This document shows, in pieces, positions 10,024 to 18,814 of a stretch of DNA of 64,000 nucleotides. The stretch lies in NCBI GenBank assembly GCA_021324265.1, contig JAJPJK010000006.1, positions 124,001 to 188,000 on the forward strand. The letters are read 5' to 3'. A program made the translations under genes and the position numbers. Under the pieces are notes generated by a model that saw only the letters and a program-made list of their open reading frames with translations, was not told the DNA's origin and searched no databases. Numbering within the stretch: the first letter of the stretch is position 1; the number at the start of each line of letters is the position of its first letter. Source of the DNA: Thermoproteota archaeon. Its GTDB lineage: Archaea > Thermoproteota > Thermoprotei > Gearchaeales > Gearchaeaceae.

Positions 10024-10820
10024 TCAGAGAAATATTCAAGACTGCGTATGCAAGAGCGTATGTGAGAATAAAGGGCGTGAATAGTGATGTTACGCACTTT
10101 ATAATTGATATAGGTCTTCCTTTGATAGGTCTTTCAGCTATCTTGCTTGCATATAAATCTTTGAATGCGCCTTCACAATTTTTGGCTATTGCAGCTATAG
10201 GCGGTGCAATGATGGCCTTTTGGTACAATGTATTATGGGGCATGGCTTCTCAGTTCTACTGGGAAAGAGAAACAGGTAATCTGCCGCTTTACATATCTAG
10301 CGGCGCACCTATGCCGGGTGTTCTCTTAGGAATGGCACTTGGAGGCGCTGTCAACATGACAATACGAGCGGTAGGCGTCTTACTTGCAACTGTATATCTA
10401 TTCGGTATAAAATTATATACATCAGAAATTGTTCCTGCATTCTTCTTGTTTTTGCTCACATTATTCGCTCTTTATTCGTTAGGTATGATATTCGCCTCCT
10501 CATTCCTTAGATTTGGTAGATCTGTGAGCAAGATAAATGAACTTCTAGGCGAACCAATGCTTTTCTTTTCAGGGGTCTACTTCCCAGTAAAAGTCTTTCC
10601 GTTTGCTATACAACTAATAGTTTCTTTGATACCTCTAGCATTAGGAATTGAAGGAATGAGGGAGCTCATGGTGTTTGGTAATTCGCCTTTGCAAATACTT
10701 TGGATATATATAGTCCTTCTATTGCTAGGGATAGTTTTCTTTTACATAGCTACCAAGATGATTAAGTATATGGAAGAAAGAGGAAAGACTACAGGTACAT
10801 TGACTTTGAAATGGGAATAA
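10020..10820 (+). CDS. ABC-2 type transporter permease
   Basis: Multi-TM; overlaps ATPase gene; INELLGEPMLFFSGVYFPV typical ABC-2 region. Confidence 0.88.
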   Translation: MIREIFKTAYARAYVRIKGVNSDVTHFIIDIGLPLIGLSAILLAYKSLNAPSQFLAIAAIGGAMMAFWYNVLWGMASQFYWERETGNLPLYISSGAPMPGVLLGMALGGAVNMTIRAVGVLLATVYLFGIKLYTSEIVPAFFLFLLTLFALYSLGMIFASSFLRFGRSVSKINELLGEPMLFFSGVYFPVKVFPFAIQLIVSLIPLALGIEGMRELMVFGNSPLQILWIYIVLLLLGIVFFYIATKMIKYMEERGKTTGTLTLKWE

Positions 10821-11632
10821 GAGATTCTCTTACAAAGTTAAGGGTACTTGTATGGTTATCCTATCAGATAGAAGCTAACTGGACAAGGTTACCTTCGTAT
10901 TTGGCATACATCAGCATAAGACCTACTTTTACTCTGTTACTAATGATCTTTATAGTCATAGCAGCGAGGCCTAATCCACAATATGGATTTTTCATCCTAG
11001 TTGGGCAAGCCTTCTATAATTTAGTTGGCAGCGGTGTCATGGGTGTTGCCTATACTCTGTGGGATGACCGTGAACATTATCGTTCATTGAAATATGTATA
11101 TTTGACACCTAATAGTCTAACTTTCTATCTAATAGGAAGAGGGCTGTATAAATTCATTGAAGGGCTATTACCTTTGAGCATAGCTTTTTTTGTTGGGGCT
11201 CTTTTGATCCATTACCCTATTTTCAGTCTAATGCCGAACTGGCCTATGCTTATTGCTAATTATTTTGTTGGTATGATTTGGATTATAGCATTTGGACTTT
11301 TGATAGCTTCTTTTTTAATATTTACTACTGATTATGGCTGGGCTGCTGTAGAATCCATTGTAAGCTCGCTATTGCTTTTCGGTAACGTGATATTTCCTAC
11401 GTATCTATTGCCTTATCCTCTCGATGCGATAGCTAATTTCTTGCCTATTAAATACTGGATGGATATTAACAGACAGGCATTACTAGGCATGAGTACCATG
11501 AATATGATGCCCAATTTTATTCCTTTGCTGGAGCTCAGTTTAATATATTTCGTTGTAGCCTTTTTCCTCTTTAAATACTGTGAGAGAGTTGCTAGAAGTA
11601 AAGGGCTAATCGATATAACTACAGCACATTAG
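10811..11632 (+). CDS. ABC-2 type transporter permease (second)
   Basis: Multi-TM; YVYLTPNSLTFYLIGRGLYKFIEG; FGNVIFPTYLLP; overlaps preceding permease. Confidence 0.85.
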   Translation: MGIRDSLTKLRVLVWLSYQIEANWTRLPSYLAYISIRPTFTLLLMIFIVIAARPNPQYGFFILVGQAFYNLVGSGVMGVAYTLWDDREHYRSLKYVYLTPNSLTFYLIGRGLYKFIEGLLPLSIAFFVGALLIHYPIFSLMPNWPMLIANYFVGMIWIIAFGLLIASFLIFTTDYGWAAVESIVSSLLLFGNVIFPTYLLPYPLDAIANFLPIKYWMDINRQALLGMSTMNMMPNFIPLLELSLIYFVVAFFLFKYCERVARSKGLIDITTAH

Positions 11633-12540
11633 TAAATCATTTCATCACTAATCTTGAGCATATCTGAAGTAGCAAAATGTACATCATATAAGGATAGTTT
11701 ATTTAAGGCAACAAAAGCTAAGATCTGTCCTGCAATTGCGCCGATTAAAAAGCCTTCAGGCAAATCATCTCCTAATTTTATATATCTGCAAAAAGCCACT
11801 TTCTCTTTTAATTTATCATAAATGGATTCGCATCTAGGATCTCTTTTGCCAAATACTATTACGCAATCTTCGTTTCTCACTCCAAATATATCCATATGTA
11901 AGAACTGTTCACATCGTTCTATCATGACTTTTGCTCCTATCATTTCCAGGATCTTTGCCTTCCAATAGATCGAAAGCGGAAAATAACCCGGAGAAGAGAT
12001 AAAGATGAAATCTTTGCCTCTGATATCCTTAAATTCATCAAAAAATTCTTCAATTATTTTTTCGGATATCTGTATTTTCACGTCAATTCCAAATAAAGAA
12101 TAAAGTGCCAGAAGTGTTTTTGTAAAGCTTATTGTACCAGGTAAGATGATTTTTTCTCGATAATCTATATTAACAACCATATCACAGAGTTGTGCAAGCC
12201 TACTTTGATCGTTTCCTGTTATTGCTATAGTTGTAACGCCCTCTTTTTTCGCTTTTTCTGCTAGCTTAATGTTTGCTATCGTTTTTCCTGAGACAGATAT
12301 TAAAGCTAAGAGTTTTTCTTTTCCCAGACCTTCATCTAGTAGCTCATAGGGGTCTCTGGCCTCAACTCTAACTAGCTGTTTTAGCATCAAAGCTGCAGCA
12401 TAAGAATCTCCACAACCTGTTAAGATTGTATTTTCTGGTTTCAAAAATTTCCAATATTTCGCTTTTAACGAGTTAAAAAATTCTGTTAACAATTTGGGCT
12501 GGTTTCTTATTTCCTGTAGAATGAGTTCTATTCTATTCAT
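11629..12540 (-). CDS. SIS-domain sugar isomerase-like protein
   Basis: TGCGDSYAAALMLKQL, ALISVSGKTIANIKLAEKAKKEGVTTIAITG. Confidence 0.8.
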   Translation of the reverse strand: MNRIELILQEIRNQPKLLTEFFNSLKAKYWKFLKPENTILTGCGDSYAAALMLKQLVRVEARDPYELLDEGLGKEKLLALISVSGKTIANIKLAEKAKKEGVTTIAITGNDQSRLAQLCDMVVNIDYREKIILPGTISFTKTLLALYSLFGIDVKIQISEKIIEEFFDEFKDIRGKDFIFISSPGYFPLSIYWKAKILEMIGAKVMIERCEQFLHMDIFGVRNEDCVIVFGKRDPRCESIYDKLKEKVAFCRYIKLGDDLPEGFLIGAIAGQILAFVALNKLSLYDVHFATSDMLKISDEMIY

Positions 12541-12552
12541 TTTAGGTGATTC

Positions 12553-13212
12553 CTATTTGAGCTCTATTAGCTCCAATTCGACTAAGTCACCATCCTTTAA
12601 GCCTAGCTCTTTCCTTAGATTATGGGGGCTAATTACTTCGATAACACCTTCATCATAATGTGTCCTCTCCAAAGTGATTATCGACCCACGAAGTTTACCA
12701 TTGATCTTTGCAGGGAAACATTTGACCCAACCATATGTTCTGTATTTAGTCTTAGTTCCTGGGATGAAAATATGAGGATATGTTTCAAGGATGTATCTCG
12801 ATTTTGGTTCAACAAGTCTAAGGTTTAGTGTACCAGGAAATGGCTTGAACCCTAATTTTTCCAAAAATTGTGTTTCATAATATTTTCGAGTTACATAATA
12901 ACCACCTTCTCCAATTCCTGTGAAAACGATACCTTTAACTATCATGCCCATTGCCTCCTCCAAGTTCTTTTTTAACAGTAGATATATACTTTCTATAAAT
13001 TTCCTTCCTTCCTGGGTCAATGAAATTATTTCGCCTCTCACTGTTATTTCTCTTCGTATAATTCCAGATTTTTCGAGTTGAATGAGTTTCCTTGAAGCGT
13101 TTTGCTGGCTCATCCCCAATTCTTTTGCAAGTTTGACCGTAGAGATTTTTAATGGGGTTTTTAGGACCCCAAGCTCAACTAGTTTAAATATTAAATCATA
13201 GTTTTCTCTCAT
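12553..13212 (-). CDS. ribK: CTP-dependent riboflavin kinase with N-terminal HTH (RbkR-like)
   Basis: N-terminal winged HTH (TVKLAKELGMSQQNASRKLIQLEKSGIIRREI), then GIVFTGIGEGGYYV...FKPFPGTLNLRL archaeal RibK motifs. Confidence 0.88.
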   Translation of the reverse strand: MRENYDLIFKLVELGVLKTPLKISTVKLAKELGMSQQNASRKLIQLEKSGIIRREITVRGEIISLTQEGRKFIESIYLLLKKNLEEAMGMIVKGIVFTGIGEGGYYVTRKYYETQFLEKLGFKPFPGTLNLRLVEPKSRYILETYPHIFIPGTKTKYRTYGWVKCFPAKINGKLRGSIITLERTHYDEGVIEVISPHNLRKELGLKDGDLVELELIELK

Positions 13213-13244
13213 CAACCAAAAAATTGGTAGCTACATATTTATAG

Positions 13245-13256
13245 TTTAGTACTAAA
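13245..13256. promoter_or_regulatory. Candidate operator: perfect palindrome TTTAGTACTAAA between ribK and ECF gene
   Basis: 12-bp perfect palindrome just downstream of TATA-like catatttata (13234-13243) and 8 nt before the ATG at 13265. Confidence 0.5.
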
Positions 13257-13264
13257 ATCTGGTT

Positions 13265-13909
13265 ATGCGAAGCTTGCAAATAGCCATCATTGCCGTATTC
13301 GCTGCGATTATTTACTTACTTTCGACAACAGTGTCCAATTATATCTCTTATCCTATATTACCATATCTTAAGTTCGATCCAGCAGAGATCGTCATTATTT
13401 TATCTTTATTTCTTTTCGGCCCTGCAATAGCAATTATCCTTTCAGTGCTTCATTTTATTCTCCTTCATTTTCCATCTACGCAGTATCCTATAATAGGCCC
13501 TGGCTTGAAATTGCTGGCCGAGCTTTCAACGGTTTTCGCTGCATATTTAGCTTTCTCCTTCTCTAAGAGTAGGGACATAAGAGTTAGGCTTGTTTATAGT
13601 CTTTTATTGGCTTTAGTATTCAGAAATTTAGTCATGACGCTTGCCAATTATGTTATTTTGATGACTTTGTTTTCTGGCGCAGTAGATTATTTTTACCAAG
13701 GAATAGCTACTATTACAGGGCTTAGCGCAACTAGTTTCACAGATAAACTTTTTCTGATTTTGGTTTTTACTGCAGTATACAATTCCATTCATGTCTTTAT
13801 ATCAATATTGCCTGCATTTGTAATTTCAATAGTTCCTTCAATGCCTCAAATCGTAGCCCCTATAAGCAAACATTGGTTATATTCTATGATGCAAAGAAAT
13901 GGTAAATGA
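13265..13909 (+). CDS. ECF transporter S component, riboflavin-type (RibU-like)
   Basis: YLKFDPAEIVIILSLFLFGPAIAI resembles RibU family; multi-TM; divergent from ribK. Confidence 0.75.
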   Translation: MRSLQIAIIAVFAAIIYLLSTTVSNYISYPILPYLKFDPAEIVIILSLFLFGPAIAIILSVLHFILLHFPSTQYPIIGPGLKLLAELSTVFAAYLAFSFSKSRDIRVRLVYSLLLALVFRNLVMTLANYVILMTLFSGAVDYFYQGIATITGLSATSFTDKLFLILVFTAVYNSIHVFISILPAFVISIVPSMPQIVAPISKHWLYSMMQRNGK

Positions 13910-14213
13910 AATCAATAAAAAAGAGATTGTAGAAATGATTTTGAATGGTAAAACAGAAGAGGCTTTGCGTTTACTCTCAGAATATTATGGTATAGAATCT
14001 CCGAATCTCAAGGTAGGTCTACCCAGAGGTAAAAATTATGTGCTTGCATGTTATGTCCCTAAGAAGAATACTATTTATTTTAAAAAAGGAGAATACATGC
14101 GTAATCCTTTTATAGTCTTGCATGAATTCTATCATGCAATTAGATTTTCAATGGGTAAGCATAGAGGAAATGAGAAATTAGCTGATGAATTTGCTATAAA
14201 TTTTTTAAAATAA
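13899..14213 (+). CDS. Small HExxH metallopeptidase-like protein
   Basis: FIVLHEFYHAIRFSMGKHRGNEKLADEFAINFL: HEFYH zinc motif with downstream Glu. Confidence 0.5.
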   Translation: MVNEINKKEIVEMILNGKTEEALRLLSEYYGIESPNLKVGLPRGKNYVLACYVPKKNTIYFKKGEYMRNPFIVLHEFYHAIRFSMGKHRGNEKLADEFAINFLK

Positions 14214-14222
14214 AAAAATTTG

Positions 14223-14636
14223 TTATGGATAGGCTACAGTAACTGTTAGTGTGGAATTCAGAGTACCATATATTAATATTTTTAGCGTGTAATTACCGTT
14301 TGTCAAGTTTACTGTCGTGCTATCTCCTATTGTTGGGTTAAATTTAAACCAAATAAATCCATCTCTTGGTTTTTCATGATTAATTAACAATATAACAATA
14401 CCTTTTACAGTTCCGCTCACGTTTGTTATTGTGAAAGACCAGCTACCTGCTGACATATTTAAAAATTCCTCTTTTTCAAAGGCAAATCTGTGTTTTGTGA
14501 TCGTTAAAGTGTATTGTTTGGTGCTTGTCTGTTGAGCTAGAGCTGTATTAAGGGCTGGAACGATTAATGCATATCCTGCAATTATTGCCACTGCCGCAAT
14601 TGCAGCTATTGCTACGAAGATTTTCTTGTTCATCAA
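14223..14636 (-). CDS. Predicted secreted beta-rich protein
   Basis: Signal/TM N-terminus MMNKKIFVAIAAIAAVAIIAGYALIVPALNTALAQQ; several N-X-S/T sequons. Confidence 0.5.
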   Translation of the reverse strand: MMNKKIFVAIAAIAAVAIIAGYALIVPALNTALAQQTSTKQYTLTITKHRFAFEKEEFLNMSAGSWSFTITNVSGTVKGIVILLINHEKPRDGFIWFKFNPTIGDSTTVNLTNGNYTLKILIYGTLNSTLTVTVAYP

Positions 14637-14678
14637 GTTTTTGTCATCAATGTACTATAAAAAACAATAAGATTTGAC

Positions 14679-16004
14679 TTAATGTTCTAATGTTTTTAAC
14701 GTCCTTAGATACTCGCTCCCTTGCTTTGTCAGGCATCGGATGTTAACTTTCCTATTCTTCACAGTTTGTGGAATAGAAGTTATGAAATTCATTTCTTCGA
14801 GTTGCTTTAAATGCTCATAAAGCGTAGGGAGTCTAATTTCGATACCTTTTTCTCTTAGTTTTTTCCATAGCTCATATCCACTAAGGCTATTTGTGGATAG
14901 AACTTCTAGAATCATGCGTTTAGTGAAGCCAATTTCTTGCCCAATTTTTAGCTTCTTAAAACCTTTATTCTTAATTAAACTCACGCTTCCAATTTCTTTG
15001 AGTCCTGAACCAGTAAGTATTATAAGGATTTTTGAACCCTCCTTTATCTTCTTATTTGCGATAAGCTTTTTAATAACAGGTAACGATATCGATGTAATTG
15101 GTTCTACGAGTATCCCCTCCTTTTTTGCAAATTCGTCCATAGCCTTTACCATTTCTTCTTTTCCCGCGGTAGCTTCTAAAAGTAATCCACTTTTTCCGAT
15201 TTCTTCGATTAAACCTTTGCAATAAAGAAATGAAGGATCTAAGTCTGCAAACGCTCGCGATGCTTCTTCATCTGGCTTTGCTCCAATGAATTTAATATCT
15301 TTGTTTACTAAACCGATCTCCTTCAACTCCCTAAACGCCTTGTAATTAGAAAATATGTTTGAACCCGAACCCATAGGCAATGCGATGTAGTCAGGCAGAT
15401 CTCCTTCAAAGTAATCAAAAATTTCAAGAAATTGGGTTTTCAATCCTTCTAAAAACATGGGATCAGCTGGTGTAATGAAGTCCTTTGCTTTTAAAAGAAC
15501 TTCATCATATTTCATACTGATTCTAGAACCAAACCATATCATCTGCAAAAGCTTAAAATGATTCACTCTTTCATGTACATATATATTCGCTTCTATGTTT
15601 GCCTTTGAACAATATGCAGCTATCGAGCAACCGAAATTGCCTGTAGTGAAGCATTTAATCGCTTTTTTACCGCAATCTTTAAGGAATGAAATATAGACTG
15701 CAGATCCGCGATCCATAAAAGATCCCGTAGGATTAGTTCCTTCATTTTTAAAGTATAGATCGATACCTAATTCCTTACTAATTTGCGTTGCCTTGATTAT
15801 GGGTGTATTTCCTTCTCCTAGCGATATTTTATTCGTAAGTTTGGGTAGAACAGCGTTGTACTTCCAAATTCCAATCTCTTTAGGATCCCTTGTAAATTCT
15901 AAATTATCATACTTTAGGACTAGAAAGCCATTGCAATTAGGGCATTTTTTAATATCTAAGTCTGAAGTCTCAAATTTGCATTCCAGGCATTTTAGAAACA
16001 TCAA
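14679..16004 (-). CDS. Threonine synthase-like PLP enzyme with C-terminal winged-helix domain
   Basis: Zinc ribbon CLEC...CPNC, LGEGNTPI, FKNEGTNPTGSFMDRG; C-terminus RMILEVLSTNSLSGYELWKKLREKGIEIRLPTLYEHLKQLEEMNFI is wHTH/PadR-like. Confidence 0.85.
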   Translation of the reverse strand: MMFLKCLECKFETSDLDIKKCPNCNGFLVLKYDNLEFTRDPKEIGIWKYNAVLPKLTNKISLGEGNTPIIKATQISKELGIDLYFKNEGTNPTGSFMDRGSAVYISFLKDCGKKAIKCFTTGNFGCSIAAYCSKANIEANIYVHERVNHFKLLQMIWFGSRISMKYDEVLLKAKDFITPADPMFLEGLKTQFLEIFDYFEGDLPDYIALPMGSGSNIFSNYKAFRELKEIGLVNKDIKFIGAKPDEEASRAFADLDPSFLYCKGLIEEIGKSGLLLEATAGKEEMVKAMDEFAKKEGILVEPITSISLPVIKKLIANKKIKEGSKILIILTGSGLKEIGSVSLIKNKGFKKLKIGQEIGFTKRMILEVLSTNSLSGYELWKKLREKGIEIRLPTLYEHLKQLEEMNFITSIPQTVKNRKVNIRCLTKQGSEYLRTLKTLEH

Positions 16005-16016
16005 AATAAATTATGC

Positions 16017-16412
16017 ATGGATACTTTAAATATGGAAGATAGAGCCAATAAATATTTTGAAGGATCTTTAAGTGAAAGAGAAAGAGCGATTTTTGAGCTT
16101 GGGATAGCACTAGCTTTTGTTTATCATCAGTTTCTTGGAACTCCATTCAAAGCTAAGGATAAGGAGGCACTTGAAAAAGCTATAGAAGCCGCAATATTGT
16201 CTCAACCTTTTAGAGTGTTTGCAAAGGTTGAACTCAGCAGCGAAGCAAAAGAAGATAACCCTTATTCATATAATGAAATCACACCGAGGAATTTAAAGGT
16301 GGAAATAAAAGTTAAATACGGATCAAGCATTGTAACGGGTAGTTTAATGTGGGTAGAAGAGCTAAATTATCCTCTAATGCATGTGAAAAAAATTGAACGG
16401 GTTCAGGAATAA
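16017..16412 (+). CDS. MptD-like dihydroneopterin aldolase
   Basis: RERAIFELGIALAFVYHQFLGTPFKAKD resembles archaeal MptD (DUF372); adjacent to mptE-like gene. Confidence 0.7.
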   Translation: MDTLNMEDRANKYFEGSLSERERAIFELGIALAFVYHQFLGTPFKAKDKEALEKAIEAAILSQPFRVFAKVELSSEAKEDNPYSYNEITPRNLKVEIKVKYGSSIVTGSLMWVEELNYPLMHVKKIERVQE

Positions 16413-17191
16413 GCAAGCTTTACAAAGTCCTTTATATTTATTCGCTTAAATCCTTCAATCTCTACGCCACCATTTGTGAGATTGAATAACTCAATTTCCT
16501 TTCCCTTCTCTATGTTTTTCTTAGCGAAGTACTCAAGTAATTCTTTTGCTATCTTGAGTTTTTGTATTTTCTTTGTTCTATCGAAGATTATAGGCTTTGA
16601 ATACTTACCTACCTCTTCCTCTAAATTCATTCCGACCAAAGTAATGCTTTTGGGTTTGAAGTATCCTGCAATGTAAACAGCCCTATCACCATCGGTAAAG
16701 CCACCAAAGTTGTAAACTTTCTCCTTAGGTTTTACTTGTGTGGTTCCCATGATTTTTTCAAGTTTTGGTACATAAGTGGTGACTTCGATCTTATTGTCGC
16801 CATGTGCATGAACAATAGCTATGCTTCCATTTTTTGAACATAAGACTTGCTCTTTTGGGAAACCATCCAAATCAGTTACTATCAATTCAGGAGGTGCGTC
16901 AAAAACTTCTAAGAAAGCTTTTGTAGCTCCGTCACATGTAATGAATACTAGGTTTTTTCTGTTTACTCTTTTCAAGCTTTCAAGATCTTCAATCACAGAT
17001 GGACCAGCACCAACAACTACTGCATGTTTATTTTGTATTAATGGTTTGATATCGCTAGGCTCATATGCTCTATGCCTTATAAGTACGCTAAGAAGCTCTG
17101 CAGCTCTTTCATCCTCAATGGGAGATAATCTTAATCGTTTTGCGATGTCTTCGTACAGCTTGAACCATTCTTCTAGGGAAATCATAACCAA
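16403..17191 (-). CDS. mptE: 6-hydroxymethylpterin diphosphokinase MptE-like (DUF115)
   Basis: AVVVGAGPSVIEDL, FITCDGATKAFLE, IVTDLDGF, YNFGGFTDGDRAV. Confidence 0.82.
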   Translation of the reverse strand: MVMISLEEWFKLYEDIAKRLRLSPIEDERAAELLSVLIRHRAYEPSDIKPLIQNKHAVVVGAGPSVIEDLESLKRVNRKNLVFITCDGATKAFLEVFDAPPELIVTDLDGFPKEQVLCSKNGSIAIVHAHGDNKIEVTTYVPKLEKIMGTTQVKPKEKVYNFGGFTDGDRAVYIAGYFKPKSITLVGMNLEEEVGKYSKPIIFDRTKKIQKLKIAKELLEYFAKKNIEKGKEIELFNLTNGGVEIEGFKRINIKDFVKLAYS

Positions 17192-17227
17192 TTATTATAT
17201 TCTTCATTGAGTATTAATTTTTATCAT

Positions 17228-18139
17228 CTACGTCTTTATTCTATAACCATAATTATCTGCAAAAACCATTTTAATTTCAATATTATTGGATAACTTATCT
17301 TTCAAGTTCTCTATTTTTAAATCATCTTTGGAGAAAAGACCATATACTGTAGGTCCCCATGAACTCTGTCCTGCACCCTTAGCACCGTTCTTAAGCAGGA
17401 ATTCTATAAGTTTTTCTATCTTTTGGCTAGTGAAAATGCCTCCCTGTGTTTCCTTGAAGTTCAAACCCACTAGATATTGGAATTTAGTAAGCGAAGAGCC
17501 GAATTTTTCAATATCCTCTTCTTTGATGCTATCCTTCATACTGAATAAGAGAGAATACATCTCATCTATCCTCTCCTTCGGCGTAGGTTTTATTCTATTT
17601 ATCAATTTGTACTCAATATCTTCGGTTAAACCCTTAGTCATTTCTTGGTCGCGTGCTGTTACGAAAACCCATTCTTTTGGGAAATCATGTCTAAATTCTA
17701 TCTTTGGAACATCTTCAATTTTGCCAGAATCTATTATAAAACCACCACTTATGAACGCAGCGATGCCGATCCCGGATATTTTACCTATTCCTAGTTCTTT
17801 GGCTTCCTTGTAAGGGTCAAAGTACATATTGTTTATCTTATGGCATGCATAAGCAAAAGACAGACAAAGTTGAGTAGTAGAACCCAATCCTATGTGGCTG
17901 GGTATTTCTTCGATAATTCGAAATGAGATTTTCTTTTTAAATTTCTTGGCGTAGAGCTTCAGCCTTTCTTCTATTTCTTTTCTACTAAAATTAATTAGGT
18001 GTATCTCATCGTTTTCCTTAAATTCCGCTACTAATTTCTTTTCGCAGATTGCGCAGCCAGCACATTTATATAAAGGATACGTAGGGTTATTCAGATTGAC
18101 TATTCCGAAGTGCAATCTTGAAGGGGATTCAATGATCAC
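17228..18139 (-). CDS. Beta-ribofuranosylaminobenzene 5'-phosphate synthase-like (GHMP kinase fold)
   Basis: MIIESPSRLHFGIVNLN; PSHIGLGSTTQLCLSFAYA; KGAGQSSWGPTVYGL. Confidence 0.82.
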   Translation of the reverse strand: MIIESPSRLHFGIVNLNNPTYPLYKCAGCAICEKKLVAEFKENDEIHLINFSRKEIEERLKLYAKKFKKKISFRIIEEIPSHIGLGSTTQLCLSFAYACHKINNMYFDPYKEAKELGIGKISGIGIAAFISGGFIIDSGKIEDVPKIEFRHDFPKEWVFVTARDQEMTKGLTEDIEYKLINRIKPTPKERIDEMYSLLFSMKDSIKEEDIEKFGSSLTKFQYLVGLNFKETQGGIFTSQKIEKLIEFLLKNGAKGAGQSSWGPTVYGLFSKDDLKIENLKDKLSNNIEIKMVFADNYGYRIKT

Positions 18140-18770
18140 TTTTGAATTTTAAGTTACTATCTACTATCTTATTAATCTCATCCATAATTCTTGTGTATTT
18201 GCTATTTGGAGCTATTCTTCTAATCAACTTATCATAGTGATCTATTAGCGAAACAAGTCTATCTACTTCTTCGTATAGCTTCATTTCCATGAAAACTTTT
18301 ATCCTTGTAGAATGAATCAATGCCTCTATTACAGCAAATTCTACTCGTGTAAATGGCCTTTCATATGTTTTCTTAGCATAAACATAGACAGGTTCTAATA
18401 TGAAACTTGCTCTTACTTCATTTTCATCAATCTTTTTTACTCTCCCTTCGATGTAGAAATTTGATTCCTTTAATCGAGGTATTTTTAATTTGTAAGAAGG
18501 GAAGAAATCGCTTTTTGAAGCGGTTCCATATGTTGCTTTAAAAAACAATTCGATATCATTAACTATATTGATTACTCCCATGCCTTTATTTTTCAAATAA
18601 TTGTAGCTGCGTGTATCTTTGAAAGGCCTCACAACAATATCGTACTCATCATTGAATGAAAAACCCATCGAAGCCATATGCGGATTTCCTTCATTGTTTT
18701 CTGTTGTTAATATACCTTCATAAATTATGTTAGGTTCAAAGATGAGCTTAAGCATTTTTTTCTTCGGCAT
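18129..18770 (-). CDS. DUF447 family protein
   Basis: YEGILTTENNEGNPHMASMGFSF...IVVRPFKDTRSYNYLKNKGMGVINIVND; in pterin cluster. Confidence 0.75.
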   Translation of the reverse strand: MPKKKMLKLIFEPNIIYEGILTTENNEGNPHMASMGFSFNDEYDIVVRPFKDTRSYNYLKNKGMGVINIVNDIELFFKATYGTASKSDFFPSYKLKIPRLKESNFYIEGRVKKIDENEVRASFILEPVYVYAKKTYERPFTRVEFAVIEALIHSTRIKVFMEMKLYEEVDRLVSLIDHYDKLIRRIAPNSKYTRIMDEINKIVDSNLKFKSDH

Positions 18771-18814
18771 AAGTATATTATTTACAAAGCTTATGATATT
18801 TTAAACAGCGTTAT

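Noticed and set aside
15793-17210. Plus-strand ORFs 15793-16029, 16476-16676 and 16821-17210
   Set aside because: Shadow ORFs antisense to the PLP enzyme and mptE; no domain signal.
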